A DNA stretch of 45,507 nt. Source: Prevotella sp. Its GTDB lineage: Bacteria; Bacteroidota; Bacteroidia; Bacteroidales; Bacteroidaceae. The notes under the pieces are model-generated. The model made no database searches, was not told the DNA's origin, and worked only from the letters and a program-made list of their open reading frames with translations. The number at the start of each line of letters is the position of its first letter. The stretch's first letter is position 1. The translations under genes and the position numbers were made by a program. This document shows, in pieces, positions 1 to 8,834 of the stretch. The stretch is from assembly GCA_022511045.1 (NCBI GenBank), contig JAFLSF010000013.1, forward strand, positions 1 to 45,507, given 5' to 3'.

Positions 1-670
1 CAGAAATACCAGCAGACAGAGCCATAGAGTCAGCACCACCACCAGCAGACAGAGCTTGGAACGAGCCAATCATACCGAGCACAGTACCGAACAGAGCGGT
101 CAGCGTACCCAGAGAAACGATAGTTGCAACCATTGGGAGGTTCATCTGCAGGGTAGGCATCTCCAACTGGGTAGCCTCCTCGTGAGCCTGTTGAATCTTA
201 GCAATCTTAGCTGCCTTCTTCAAAGTGTTATCGCTCTCAACTGTCTGATACATGCTAATAGAAGCTTTTACAACGTTGGCCACAGAGCCCTTCATCTTGT
301 CGCACAAAGCGTCAGCCTCAGCAAACTTTTGCTCCTTAACGAGAGCCTTTACCTGAGCGGTAAACTTAGCGAGATTCATCTTACCAGAAGCGCTCTTGAT
401 AGCAAAGAAACGCTCGAAACCAAGGCAGATAACCGTAAACAGAAGGGTCAGAATCAGACCTACTACGAAACCACCTTTGTACACAGTACCCAGCAAGTTA
501 GCGGGATGTCCGTCACGATCGCCACCGATGAAGTTATCGGGGTTACCCATAACGAAATACCATACACTATAACCGAGGATAGCGCAAATCACGAGGATAA
601 TCCATGCGTCCTTAACACCTCCGAAGCCCGATTTCTTAGCTGGGGCTGCAGCCTTTGTAGTTGTTGCCAT
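1..670 (-). CDS. exbB: MotA/TolQ/ExbB proton channel family protein (partial, C-terminus missing)
   Basis: About 223 residues are visible, starting at the ATG at 670-668; the C-terminus runs off the left edge. The family forms the proton channel that energises TonB- or Tol-type transport across the outer membrane. After a short Ala/Lys-rich cytoplasmic tail there is a first membrane segment near residues 22-41 and a second near 67-88. A soluble stretch with FERFFAIKSA follows, then the conserved third-helix region (LGTLTALFGTVLGMIGSFQA) that lines the channel. The partner ExbD/TolR genes would lie outside the window. The family is clear; ExbB rather than TolQ is an inference, favoured because Bacteroidota carry many TonB systems. 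Confidence 0.85.
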   Translation of the reverse strand, partial: MATTTKAAAPAKKSGFGGVKDAWIILVICAILGYSVWYFVMGNPDNFIGGDRDGHPANLLGTVYKGGFVVGLILTLLFTVICLGFERFFAIKSASGKMNLAKFTAQVKALVKEQKFAEADALCDKMKGSVANVVKASISMYQTVESDNTLKKAAKIAKIQQAHEEATQLEMPTLQMNLPMVATIVSLGTLTALFGTVLGMIGSFQALSAGGGADSMALSAGIS

Positions 671-788
671 AAATCTTGATTTTAATTTTTAGTTATAAAA
701 TAATGTAGTTATAAATATATGTCTTTTTTATAGTAGTTCTTTGTTAACAGAGGAACATAATCAACAGTCTGACTATCTCAATGTCTCG

Positions 789-797
789 GCAAAGTTA
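789..797 (-). promoter_or_regulatory. Predicted -7 box of the exbB-like gene
   Basis: The reverse strand reads TAACTTTGC, a full match to the Bacteroidota -7 consensus TAnnTTTG. It lies about 120 bp upstream of the exbB-like ATG and so predicts a leader of roughly 110 nt. The 671-868 gap holds this promoter and otherwise AT-rich sequence with no gene. Confidence 0.6.
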
Positions 798-868
798 CAA
801 ATTTAGCTTGTACTTTTAGCCGAATTAAGAACTTTTAACTTGATATTTCTCAATTTCTGCCTCCAGTA

Positions 869-2065
869 TCACTTTAAAGCAGCCAATGCTTCACTAATGC
901 GGCGCATAGCTTCTATGATATTCTCATCGCTGGTGGCGTAACTCATGCGAAAACATTCTGGATCGCCAAAAGCATCGCCGCCCACAGTGGCTACATGACC
1001 TTTTTCCAACAGATACATTGCCAAATCAGTACTATTCTTAATCGTTGAGCCATCAGGCGTTGTCTTACCATAAAAACTGGAGCACTTAGGGAAAAGATAG
1101 AAAGCACCCTCTGGTACATTTACTTCCAACCCGGGAATCTCTTTGGCTAACTTAACAATGAGGTCGCGACGACGCTCGAAAGCCTGCCGCATCTGCTCCA
1201 CACACTCCTGATTTTGAGTATATGCAAACTCAGCAGCCTTCTGACTGACGGAGCACGGACCGCTAGTGTACTGACCTTGTAACTTGTTACACCCCTTTAC
1301 AATCCACTCGGGAGCAGCAATGTAACCAATACGCCAGCCCGTCATAGCGTAAGCTTTGCTAACACCGTTGACGATGATGCTACGCTCTTTCATTCCTTCA
1401 AATTGAGCAATTGATTCATGGCGACCAATATAATTGATATGTTCGTAAATCTCATCAGCCAATACAAATAAGTCATCATGCTTTTTGATGACATTAGCCA
1501 ATGCTTCTAGCTCGTCTTTCGAATAAACGCTTCCAGTAGGATTGCTGGGTGAACAAAGAATAAGCATACGGGTACGGGGAGTTATAACTGCCTCCAGTTG
1601 CTCTGCGGTCATCTTGAAGTTTTGCTCAAAACCAGCCTCAACAATTACAGGTTTGCCGCCTGCCAAAAGCACCATTTGAGGATAACTCACCCAATAGGGT
1701 GCTGGAATGATAACCTCATCACCCGGATTTACTAAAGCCATAACAGTGTTGCAGACACTCTGTTTAGCACCATTAGATACCAAAATTTCCGAAGGCGAGT
1801 AGTGCAAGTGGTTTTCTTGCTCCAACTTGTTGGCTATAGCCTGACGTAGGTCAAGATAACCAGGAACGGGTGAATAACGTGAATAGTTCTCGTCGATAGC
1901 TCGTTTAGCGGCTTGTTTGATGTGATCGGGCGTATTAAAATCTGGTTCGCCAACGCTCATGTTGATAACATCTATGCCTTGAGTTTTCATTTCAGAACTT
2001 TTTTGTGACATTGCCAGCGTAGCTGACGGTGCTAGTCTTTGCAAACGGTCGGATAGTTGTGCCAT
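869..2065 (-). CDS. Pyridoxal-phosphate-dependent class I aminotransferase (aspartate aminotransferase-like)
   Basis: The 398-residue length is normal for fold-type I aspartate aminotransferases of the AspB/subgroup I-gamma kind, which move an amino group between aspartate and 2-oxoglutarate. Visible marks are SNPTG near 174-178, the cofactor-ring Asp/Tyr in VLADEIYEH (D204, Y207), the Schiff-base lysine K237 in SKAYAMTGWR, and the downstream arginine R245. It is the last gene of a minus-strand run after the LptF-like permease and ribBA (50-bp gap to ribBA), with no promoter box of its own seen. Exact substrate (aspartate, aromatic or other amino acids) cannot be set from sequence alone. Confidence 0.92.
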   Translation of the reverse strand: MAQLSDRLQRLAPSATLAMSQKSSEMKTQGIDVINMSVGEPDFNTPDHIKQAAKRAIDENYSRYSPVPGYLDLRQAIANKLEQENHLHYSPSEILVSNGAKQSVCNTVMALVNPGDEVIIPAPYWVSYPQMVLLAGGKPVIVEAGFEQNFKMTAEQLEAVITPRTRMLILCSPSNPTGSVYSKDELEALANVIKKHDDLFVLADEIYEHINYIGRHESIAQFEGMKERSIIVNGVSKAYAMTGWRIGYIAAPEWIVKGCNKLQGQYTSGPCSVSQKAAEFAYTQNQECVEQMRQAFERRRDLIVKLAKEIPGLEVNVPEGAFYLFPKCSSFYGKTTPDGSTIKNSTDLAMYLLEKGHVATVGGDAFGDPECFRMSYATSDENIIEAMRRISEALAALK

Positions 2066-2115
2066 AATGCCTTTTTTATTTTGTTTTCAATATTTCACCT
2101 TAATATATTATATAC

Positions 2116-3327
2116 TCACTTTAAATGCAATGTGTGTCCCATGCGCTCTTTCTTGGTTTGCAAATAGCGCAAATTGTAGGGATTAGGAGTTGTTTCTATG
2201 GGCACATTCTCTACGATTTCCAGTCCATAGCCCTCCAGCCCTACACGTTTCACTGGATTATTAGTCATCAGGCGCATTTTCTGGACTCCTAACTGGCGCA
2301 GTATCTGAGCACCACAGCCATAGTCGCGTTCATCAGCCTTAAAACCTAAATGCACGTTAGCATCAACCGTATCCATTCCTTGTTCCTGCAACTTATAAGC
2401 GGCAATCTTGTTCATCAAACCAATGCCTCGTCCCTCTTGTTGCATATATACGATAACGCCGCGCCCTTCCCTCTCAATCATCTGCATAGCCTTATGCAAT
2501 TGTTCACCGCAATCGCAACGCTTCGAACCCAGAATATCGCCCGTCATACAAGAAGAATGTACACGTACCAAAATAGCTTCATCCTCACGCCACTCGCCCT
2601 TGATAAGTGCCATGTGTTCCAATCCATTCGATTTCTGGCGGAAAGGAATAAGTCGGAAATGTCCCCACTCCATAGGCATATCCACTTCCTCACCCTTCTC
2701 GACCAAACTCTCTTTCTTCAGTCGATAGGCTATAAGGTCTTTAATAGTGATAATCTTCAGATTATGTTCTCGGGCAAACGCTACCAACTGAGGCATACGA
2801 GCCATCGTTCCATCATCGTTCATAATCTCTATCAACGCTCCAGCGGGACGCAAACCACATAATTTACAGAGGTCAATAGCTGCTTCGGTATGTCCTGAAC
2901 GGCGTAACACACCATTGTCTTGAGCATATAACGGATTGATGTGACCAGGCCGTCCGAATGTCTGGGGAGTAGAAGCAGGGTCGGCCAAAGCTTGTATGGT
3001 AGCAGCACGGTCACGAGCCGACACTCCTGTCGAACAGCCTTCTATCTTATCGACGGTTACCGTAAATGGTGTACCCAATAATGACGTGTTATCTTGCACC
3101 TGATGTGGCAATTCCAATTCTTTGGCACGACTGATGGTGATGGGAACACAAAGCACGCCACGAGCATACTTCAGCATGAAGTTCACCATTTCGGGTGTTA
3201 TCTTTTCAGCTGCACAAATAAGGTCGCCTTCGTTCTCGCGATCCTCGTCGTCAACCACAATAACGAATTTGCCGTCCTTAAAATCGGCCAGCGCCTCCTC
3301 AATGCTATCCAGTTTAAAATCTTCCAT
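2116..3327 (-). CDS. ribBA: Bifunctional 3,4-dihydroxy-2-butanone-4-phosphate synthase / GTP cyclohydrolase II
   Basis: This cytoplasmic enzyme carries out both committed steps of riboflavin synthesis. The RibB half (about 1-205) shows the acidic metal-binding [11 protein letters not shown] at 26-36, [15 protein letters not shown] near 97-111 and HTEAAIDL near 146-153. The RibA half (about 206-403) shows the zinc cysteines C260, C271 and C273 in [20 protein letters not shown] and the GTP-site QQEGRGIGL near 296-304. The 403-residue length is typical of the fused form. It sits 35 bp after the LptF-like gene and 50 bp before the aminotransferase, in one operon. No FMN-riboswitch-like leader is present; the upstream gap is only 35 bp. 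Confidence 0.96.
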   Translation of the reverse strand: MEDFKLDSIEEALADFKDGKFVIVVDDEDRENEGDLICAAEKITPEMVNFMLKYARGVLCVPITISRAKELELPHQVQDNTSLLGTPFTVTVDKIEGCSTGVSARDRAATIQALADPASTPQTFGRPGHINPLYAQDNGVLRRSGHTEAAIDLCKLCGLRPAGALIEIMNDDGTMARMPQLVAFAREHNLKIITIKDLIAYRLKKESLVEKGEEVDMPMEWGHFRLIPFRQKSNGLEHMALIKGEWREDEAILVRVHSSCMTGDILGSKRCDCGEQLHKAMQMIEREGRGVIVYMQQEGRGIGLMNKIAAYKLQEQGMDTVDANVHLGFKADERDYGCGAQILRQLGVQKMRLMTNNPVKRVGLEGYGLEIVENVPIETTPNPYNLRYLQTKKERMGHTLHLK

Positions 3328-3362
3328 ATCTTTCTCTTTAATATAATGTACGTATAATCTCG

Positions 3363-5309
3363 TTAATTATTGTCTTTTGTCTCATTATCTTTTAAATAGG
3401 GATTTTGTCTGCCTCCCAACTCCTCAATACGAGGAATAAGCTGTTCGTTGATGCGTCGAATCTGCTGCAAATCTTTATACAAGCGGAAACGGAAACGCAA
3501 CATGCGGAAATAAAAGAACAGACCAAGCGGCAACAACAAGCCTGTTACAGCGTTTAGCCAACGGCGCTGGAAAGGTCGCGTATGCGCTTTGACAGCAATG
3601 ATGGGATATTGGTTAATACCCATCAAAACGTGCTTATCGCGGGTAGCCGACAAGTCTTCAATAGTAGTCTCCAACCTATTGGAAATCTGCTCAATAGCGT
3701 GGTCGTCTCCAGGACGGAAGAACACCATGATAGGATTCGGCCACCGCAATAACTTATGTTCGTTCTGATAGTCAGCAATCTTAGTATCTATGTCACGTAA
3801 TGTTTGGGCATCCTCGTAATATTTTGGATCCTCGATAATAACCTCTTTACGTGGGATGTGTCGTTTCTGACGCAAGCCAAGAATACGCATCACAAAATCC
3901 TTATACAAATCAACGTTGAATACCGTAGAGTCTTTATTGGCTTTATAGGTGAAGAAAATAGCGATGGGTGATAGTACAATAGTACCCAATAACTTGCCAA
4001 ACCAGACCGTCCACTCATCAGCTCGCGCCATTCGCATACCTGTGTTGTCGAGTATATAGAAGACGATAAAGACTATGACGCTAATGATAACGGGCATTCC
4101 CAGTCCGCCTTTGCGAATGATGGCTCCCAAAGGCGCGCCTATGAAGAAGAAAATAATGCACGACAATGACAAAGTGAACTTGTTGATAGCCTCCATCTGG
4201 TGCATACGGTCCTCACGATTCAGCCATAAAGAGTATTCGGCCTTAAACTCTATGTTAGAATAGGCTATGTGTGCATCGTTGACTGCCACACGAATAATGT
4301 TTTGCTTGCGCTCTTCCGTTAAATGCTGATAGGCTGAGTCAATATCTATTCTCCCCTGTTGCATTTGTTTGGCAACCTTGAGCGAATCGTCTGTCGTCAT
4401 TACAGGCAATGTGAACACCACCTCTTTGGCTTCGTGATAGTAGGCGTGCCCTACCGAGTCATTAAATTCGCGGATACTATCCAAATCATGCAAGATACGC
4501 CCCAACCCTTTCGAACGTGCATCAGAAGCAATGCCACCCACTTCGGCCATATTGAAATCGCCGTCAAAGGGCATCAATATGCGCTTCGTCGAGAAAGTTT
4601 CCCTACGATAGGGAACGCTGGCCTGCACATTGATGCCAGACTGGCGCATATTCTCGAACCACTCGCCGCTGTACAATGTCAGCAGCAGATGCTTCTTCTC
4701 CGCCGTAGCCTGTATGCGACCCGAGTCAGCCAGAATAACGGCAGCATCCTCATAGCCCCCATTCATACGGTAAATCATAATACCGTAGAGCATACCGCGC
4801 TCCATATCCTTTTTCGTTACATAGAGGTTCGAGCCAGGTATTCCGTCATAGAAGATACCCTCTGGAATCTCCACCTCAGGGTTCTTCTGCTTCATGGATA
4901 GCAACAACTGCTGGAAGGAAACAAAGGCTCGTGGGCCGACATATTCTTGAAAGAAGAACGACAGGAAAGCTATGGCAACAGCAATGACGATAAGTGAGCG
5001 CATAGCCTGCATCAGCGACACACCAGCCGCCTTAATAGCTGTCAATTCCGAGCTCTCACCTAAATTGCCGAAAGCAATAAGTGACGACAACAGGATAGCT
5101 AATGGGAAAGCCTGTGGCATCAGCATTAGTCCCATATACCAAAAGAACTGTGCCAACACTTCCATTGATAGTCCCTTGCCTATCAGTTCGTCCACATAGC
5201 GCCAAAGGAACTGCATCATCAGCACAAACTGGCAGATGAAGAACGTTGCCACGAACAGCAAACCGAACTGTTTGGCAATGAACAGGTCTAATTTCTTAAT
5301 GCGAAACAT
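3363..5309 (-). CDS. LptF/LptG (YjgP/YjgQ) family lipopolysaccharide export permease
   Basis: This inner-membrane permease family works with the LptB ATPase to extract lipopolysaccharide and pass it to the periplasmic bridge. The N-terminus has membrane segments near 12-34, 55-80 and 100-120. A periplasmic jellyroll-like region follows, then a second membrane bundle near 385-470 with [20 protein letters not shown], which is characteristic of the family. At 648 residues it is much longer than the ~360-residue enterobacterial proteins. The extra C-terminal ~180 residues hold a charged soluble stretch and a further hydrophobic segment near 590-610. LptF and LptG cannot be told apart here. It is the first gene of the operon with ribBA and the aminotransferase. 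Confidence 0.9.
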   Translation of the reverse strand: MFRIKKLDLFIAKQFGLLFVATFFICQFVLMMQFLWRYVDELIGKGLSMEVLAQFFWYMGLMLMPQAFPLAILLSSLIAFGNLGESSELTAIKAAGVSLMQAMRSLIVIAVAIAFLSFFFQEYVGPRAFVSFQQLLLSMKQKNPEVEIPEGIFYDGIPGSNLYVTKKDMERGMLYGIMIYRMNGGYEDAAVILADSGRIQATAEKKHLLLTLYSGEWFENMRQSGINVQASVPYRRETFSTKRILMPFDGDFNMAEVGGIASDARSKGLGRILHDLDSIREFNDSVGHAYYHEAKEVVFTLPVMTTDDSLKVAKQMQQGRIDIDSAYQHLTEERKQNIIRVAVNDAHIAYSNIEFKAEYSLWLNREDRMHQMEAINKFTLSLSCIIFFFIGAPLGAIIRKGGLGMPVIISVIVFIVFYILDNTGMRMARADEWTVWFGKLLGTIVLSPIAIFFTYKANKDSTVFNVDLYKDFVMRILGLRQKRHIPRKEVIIEDPKYYEDAQTLRDIDTKIADYQNEHKLLRWPNPIMVFFRPGDDHAIEQISNRLETTIEDLSATRDKHVLMGINQYPIIAVKAHTRPFQRRWLNAVTGLLLPLGLFFYFRMLRFRFRLYKDLQQIRRINEQLIPRIEELGGRQNPYLKDNETKDNN

Positions 5310-5319
5310 TTTTCAGGCT

Positions 5320-5328
5320 GCAAAGGTA
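5320..5328 (-). promoter_or_regulatory. Predicted -7 box of the LptF-like/ribBA operon
   Basis: The reverse strand reads TACCTTTGC, a perfect consensus box. Only 10 nt separate it from the ATG at 5309, so the predicted leader is a few nucleotides at most and the mRNA may be close to leaderless. Confidence 0.65.
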
Positions 5329-5363
5329 CGAAAAAATTATGAATTTCCTCCTTTTTCCTCCTG

Positions 5364-5765
5364 TTAAAGTCCGCTAACCCTGTGCAACCGTTCCAAATTG
5401 TCGTCCCAAATGCCTCGCAAGTCCGTTTCTTCCTCGTCGTCAGCGGCAAAGTCGGTAATGAGCAACGACAAATGTCCCGTCTCGCTGCTCTCCACGATAC
5501 GCATCTCCCAATAGGCCTCGGGAGTGTCCTCATGATAATCCCACATCAAGCGGATATGGTCCATCTTCTCTATCTCTAATATGCGCGACTGCTTTGTGTC
5601 ACGTTCCGTCCAGGGATGCCCCCACGTGAACGTCATCATTTTATTTCCATCCTCTGTCACCTTGTCGGCCAACCATTTCTGGAGACCAGCAGCATTGCTA
5701 ATCATGTCCCATACGATACGAGGCGAGCGCGTAGCCAGAGGGTACTCGATGGTAAGTTTCTGCAT
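5364..5765 (-). CDS. START-like (SRPBCC superfamily) domain protein
   Basis: The 133-residue soluble protein resembles the START-like/AHSA1 group of the SRPBCC fold. It has the early FTWGHPWTERDTKQ strand region, the central DHIRLMWDYHED, and a C-terminal helix ending IWDDNLERLHRV. Family members bind hydrophobic ligands or chaperones, but no catalytic residues can be named and the function is unknown. It has its own promoter and lies between the tRNA-Met promoter region and the LptF-like operon. The length matches a single complete domain. Confidence 0.75.
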   Translation of the reverse strand: MQKLTIEYPLATRSPRIVWDMISNAAGLQKWLADKVTEDGNKMMTFTWGHPWTERDTKQSRILEIEKMDHIRLMWDYHEDTPEAYWEMRIVESSETGHLSLLITDFAADDEEETDLRGIWDDNLERLHRVSGL

Positions 5766-5809
5766 AGTCGTAATGGTGTTTTAGGTTATTCATACCGTTG
5801 TTTCACCTT

Positions 5810-5818
5810 GCAAAAATA
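5810..5818 (-). promoter_or_regulatory. Predicted -7 box of the START-like gene
   Basis: The reverse strand reads TATTTTTGC, matching TAnnTTTGC, 45 nt upstream of the ATG at 5765. Confidence 0.55.
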
Positions 5819-5881
5819 CAAAAAAAATCCGAAACGCCACGTTTTTTCACTAAAAAGTTTTGGTATTTGAAAAGATTATTG

Positions 5882-5890
5882 TACCTTTGC
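5882..5890 (+). promoter_or_regulatory. Predicted promoter of tRNA-Met
   Basis: TACCTTTGC on the plus strand, with a TTTG at 5869-5872 upstream, lies about 47 nt before the mature tRNA start. It is divergent from the START-like gene's promoter. Confidence 0.65.
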
Positions 5891-5936
5891 AGCCGGTTTT
5901 GAAAAAGCACGTCGGCCGTATAAAGGCGGTCATAAT

Positions 5937-6010
5937 GGCGGGGTAGCTCAGCTGGTTAGAGCGTCGGATTCATAATCCGGAGGTCGAGGGTTCGGGTCCC
6001 CCTCCCGCTA
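5937..6010 (+). tRNA. tRNA-Met (CAT anticodon)
   Basis: A full cloverleaf can be folded. The 7-bp acceptor stem is GGCGGGG with TCCCGCT (G-T pairs at both ends). The D arm is GCTC...GAGC, the anticodon stem TCGGA/TCCGG has loop TTCATAA, and the T loop is TTCGGGT, with one A-C mismatch in the T stem. The discriminator is A and the 3' CCA is not encoded. A CAT anticodon can also belong to initiator Met or to Ile2. The G-T first pair and the overall sequence fit the elongator tRNA-Met of Bacteroidota better, but this was not tested against models. Confidence 0.93.
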
Positions 6011-6017
6011 CAAAGTT

Positions 6018-6050
6018 AATCCCTGTGGACATTGTCCGCAGGGATTATTC
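6018..6050 (+). terminator. Rho-independent terminator after tRNA-Met
   Basis: A 12-bp stem (AATCCCTGTGGA with TCCGCAGGGATT, one G-T pair) and 5-nt loop spans 6018-6046, directly after the tRNA, and is followed by a T-rich tail. Confidence 0.75.
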
Positions 6051-6108
6051 GTTTCCCCAATCACGTTTCAAGTCGTTAAAAACAAGCTGACAAACATAAG
6101 GAAATAAC

Positions 6109-6209
6109 CCCTATAGGCCTTGCCCGCAACGAGGCCTATACTCGTCGGCTTTGAGGCCTACACACAAAGCCCGTGAGGCCTATACTCGTCAATGGGGTCT
6201 ATGCTTCTC
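6109..6209. repeat. Array of a degenerate 22-bp repeat (core GAGGCCTATACTC)
   Basis: GAGGCC starts at 6131, 6153 and 6175, exactly 22 bp apart. A more diverged copy follows near 6195 (GGGGTCTATGCTTC), and an AGGCCT-containing segment precedes at 6109-6130. The same unit with the same period occurs at 16184-16249 and, in the opposite orientation, at 34735-34800. The last diverged copy overlaps the stop codon of the DUF3467 gene at 6199-6201. Confidence 0.8.
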
Positions 6210-6516
6210 CCTTTCCTACGGGGAATGGGGCAATAGTGCGAGACTCCTGATTAGGCAACTTGATAGGGCCGTATTCACGCTCGTAGCGCATAATGTTCTC
6301 TTGCAAAGCACCAAGCAATCTTTTAGCGTGCTCGGGGGCTAAGATAACGCGGCTCTTGACCTGCGACTTGGGCACACCCGGGAGGATGCGTGCAAAATCT
6401 ATGACAAAATCGCTACTGGAGTGCGTGATGATAGCAAAGTTAGCATATTTTCCTTGTGCCACATCCTGCGGCAGTTCTATCTGCATCTGATTCTGTTTGT
6501 TGTTGTTCTCGCTCAT
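6199..6516 (-). CDS. DUF3467 domain-containing protein
   Basis: The 105-residue protein matches the small DUF3467 family: IELPQDVAQGKYANFAII near 13-30, then the FVIDFARILPG block and the VILAPEHAKRLLGALQENI block. Members are widespread in Bacteroidota and their function is not established. No signal peptide or membrane segment is present, so it is presumably cytoplasmic. It is a single gene with its own promoter, divergent from dut. Its stop codon lies inside the last, diverged unit of the neighbouring 22-bp repeat array, so the array may have altered the C-terminal residues. Confidence 0.85.
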   Translation of the reverse strand: MSENNNKQNQMQIELPQDVAQGKYANFAIITHSSSDFVIDFARILPGVPKSQVKSRVILAPEHAKRLLGALQENIMRYEREYGPIKLPNQESRTIAPFPVGKGEA

Positions 6517-6543
6517 AGTTATTATTATGTGACTAATTTGTGT

Positions 6544-6552
6544 GCAAAGATA
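6544..6552 (-). promoter_or_regulatory. Predicted -7 box of the DUF3467 gene
   Basis: The reverse strand reads TATCTTTGC, a perfect consensus, 27 nt upstream of the ATG at 6516. Confidence 0.65.
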
Positions 6553-6625
6553 AGTAAAAAGACTGAAAAGTGCTAATTTTTGCGTATTTTTTTAGTATTT
6601 GTATGGCGGTTTAAGAAAAAAAACG

Positions 6626-6634
6626 TACTTTTGC
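6626..6634 (+). promoter_or_regulatory. Predicted -7 box of the dut operon
   Basis: TACTTTTGC on the plus strand lies 29 nt upstream of the chosen dut ATG. Because it falls inside the longer open frame that begins at 6580, it argues for the downstream start at 6664. Confidence 0.65.
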
Positions 6635-6663
6635 ACATTATTTATAATAAGAAACGTTTCGAA

Positions 6664-7101
6664 ATGGTAACGATTCAAGTCGTAAATCGTGGGCACCAAC
6701 AGTTGCCCAAATATGCTACGTCCCAGAGTGCTGGTATGGACTTGAGGGCTAATTTGGACGAACCCGTCACCCTGCGTCCGATGGAGCGTCGACTCATTCC
6801 CACAGGCTTGCACATCGCATTGCCAGAGGGTTACGAGGCACAGGTACGTCCCCGTAGCGGGCTGGCCTTGAAGCATGGGCTAACGGTGCTGAACGCCCCA
6901 GGGACCATCGACGCCGACTATCGTGGCGAGATAGGCGTGGTGCTCATCAACCTCTCTACGGAGGATTTCATTATTCATGATGGCGAACGTATCGCCCAGA
7001 TGGTCATTGCCCGTCATGAACAGGGAGAATTCGTGACCGTTGAGCAATTGGACGAAACGGAGCGCGGAGAAGGCGGATACGGCCATACGGGAGTAAAGTA
7101 A
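6664..7101 (+). CDS. dut: dUTP diphosphatase
   Basis: Cleaves dUTP to dUMP and pyrophosphate, keeping uracil out of DNA and supplying dUMP for dTMP synthesis. At 145 residues it is a standard trimeric dUTPase with all five motifs: AGMDLRA (23-29), PRSGL (63-67), [13 protein letters not shown] (77-89, catalytic D83), GERIAQMVI (107-115) and the P-loop-like [10 protein letters not shown] (134-143). The frame is open further upstream to 6580. The ATG at 6664 is chosen because family homology begins there and the promoter box at 6626 precedes it. It is first in a plus-strand operon with the TPR, DUF4292 and EnvC-like genes. Confidence 0.96.
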   Translation: MVTIQVVNRGHQQLPKYATSQSAGMDLRANLDEPVTLRPMERRLIPTGLHIALPEGYEAQVRPRSGLALKHGLTVLNAPGTIDADYRGEIGVVLINLSTEDFIIHDGERIAQMVIARHEQGEFVTVEQLDETERGEGGYGHTGVK

Positions 7102-7130
7102 GCAACGGCAGAAGGACAAGAAAATATAAC

Positions 7131-8834
7131 ATGAGACAGATATTGATGGCGATATGGATGATGGTTGGAGTAGCCTGCATGGCGCAGAGCTACGACGCTA
7201 TGTTCCTGGAGGCCGTCTGCCAGCGTCAGAAAGGACATAGCGACGCGGCTTTCGACCTGTTTCGCCATTGTGTCAACATCGACTCTACCCGCTCTGAAGC
7301 CTATTACTATCTGGCTCAATACTATGGAGCCATAAAACAAAAGGACTTAGCGCTGGCTTACTTCAAAAAGGCAACGGAATTGGAGCCAGACAACGACACT
7401 TACTTGGAGACGCTGGCCAATGTATACGTTAGCCAACGTCAATATAAAGAGGGCACCGCTGTGCTTCAGCGCTTATATGACAGGAACCCCGAACGAGAGG
7501 AAGTGCTTTCAATGCTTATCCAACTTTACGAGCAGCAAGGCGACTATGATAACGCCATCAAGGCACTGACGAGGCTGGAAACAATCGAGGGGAAAAGTGA
7601 GCGTTTGTCCTATGCCAAAAGTAATTTCTACACGCGGAAAGGCGACAAGAAAGCCGCTATTGCAGAGATGAAGACGCTGGCCGACCAATATCCAAACGAC
7701 AACAACTACCGTTGCCTATATGCCAACACACTATACGTCAACGGACAACAGAAAAAGGCCGTAGGCATCTATGAAAACATACTAAAGCAAGAACCCGACA
7801 ACCGCAACGCCCAACTGGCTTTGCTATCATATTATAGCGAGCAGAAGGACACGGTTAAGGTGCAAGAATATATCGAGCGGGTGCTGGTCAACAAAAACGC
7901 TACGACGGAAGACCGTATAGGCCTGATGCGTCAGGTCATAGGAGAAAGCGAGCAGTCGGGAGGCGACTCAACACGGGTGCTGAACTTGTTCCACCGTATG
8001 CTCGATATGCCTCAGACGGACCCAGATGTAGCCATCCTTTGTGCTGTCTACATGAACATGAAAAAGATGTCTAACGACAGCATCAGCCAAGTGCTGGAAC
8101 AGGTTCTTAGAATAGCCCCAGACCATTCGGCGGCACGCCTGCAACTGGTCAGTTATGCGTGGCAGGCCGAAGACCTCGACCGCGTAATAGACCTTTGTCA
8201 CGACGCTCGCCAATATAACCCAGACGAGATGGCTTTCTACTATTATCAAGGTATGGCTTTCTTCCAGAAAGGTCAGCAGGACAATGCCCTCGACGCTTTT
8301 CAAAATGGTATTAGCGTCATTACGCAAGAGAGCGACCCAGATATTGTTTCTGACTTCTATGCCATCATGGGCGATCTCTACCACCAAAAAGGTATGGACA
8401 AGGAGGCCTTTGCCGCTTACGACTCTTGTCTGCAATGGAAGGATGACAACATAGGTTGCCTCAACAACTATGCTTACTACCTCAGTCTCAAGGGCGTCCG
8501 ACTGGACGAGGCGGAGAAAATGTCTTTACGCACCGTCAAGGCGATGCCAGACAATCCCACTTATCTGGATACTTATGCATGGATTCTTTTCCGCCAGAAG
8601 CGTTATGAGGAGGCTAAGAAGTATATAGACTTGACGCTGAAGAACGACTCCGACAGTTCTTCCGTCATGTTGGAACACGCTGGAGACATATATTGTCAAG
8701 CAGGGGATAAGGAGAAAGCACTCGAGTTCTGGCAGAAAGCCCTTGACACTTACGATGACGAGAACGACAGCAATGTCGACGACAAGCAAGTTCTGATAAG
8801 AAAAATAAAACTAAAAAAATATCTCACAAAATGA
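7131..8834 (+). CDS. Tetratricopeptide repeat protein, exported
   Basis: The 567-residue protein begins with a signal peptide (hydrophobic 4-17, likely cleavage after CMA, giving an N-terminal Gln typical of Bacteroidota). The rest is almost wholly TPR-like helical repeats; recognisable units include SEAYYYLAQYYGAIKQKDLA and the last one near 515-545 (MLEHAGDIYCQAGDKEKALE). TPR arrays are protein-protein scaffolds. Its place between dut and a DUF4292 lipoprotein, followed by an EnvC-like protein, suggests an envelope role. Its stop codon overlaps the DUF4292 start (ATGA), so translation is probably coupled. No catalytic function can be assigned. Confidence 0.85.
   Translation: MRQILMAIWMMVGVACMAQSYDAMFLEAVCQRQKGHSDAAFDLFRHCVNIDSTRSEAYYYLAQYYGAIKQKDLALAYFKKATELEPDNDTYLETLANVYVSQRQYKEGTAVLQRLYDRNPEREEVLSMLIQLYEQQGDYDNAIKALTRLETIEGKSERLSYAKSNFYTRKGDKKAAIAEMKTLADQYPNDNNYRCLYANTLYVNGQQKKAVGIYENILKQEPDNRNAQLALLSYYSEQKDTVKVQEYIERVLVNKNATTEDRIGLMRQVIGESEQSGGDSTRVLNLFHRMLDMPQTDPDVAILCAVYMNMKKMSNDSISQVLEQVLRIAPDHSAARLQLVSYAWQAEDLDRVIDLCHDARQYNPDEMAFYYYQGMAFFQKGQQDNALDAFQNGISVITQESDPDIVSDFYAIMGDLYHQKGMDKEAFAAYDSCLQWKDDNIGCLNNYAYYLSLKGVRLDEAEKMSLRTVKAMPDNPTYLDTYAWILFRQKRYEEAKKYIDLTLKNDSDSSSVMLEHAGDIYCQAGDKEKALEFWQKALDTYDDENDSNVDDKQVLIRKIKLKKYLTK

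Noticed and set aside
56..679. 207-codon plus-strand open frame at the left end
   Set aside because: It is antisense to the ExbB/TolQ-type gene, whose reading frame shows clear family motifs.
6109..6209. Possible CRISPR array
   Set aside because: The period is only 22 bp with about 9 variable bases between cores, far shorter than spacers. No cas genes are present and copies occur inside a coding region.
6580..6663. N-terminal extension of dut
   Set aside because: Homology begins at 6664 and a promoter box lies inside the extension.
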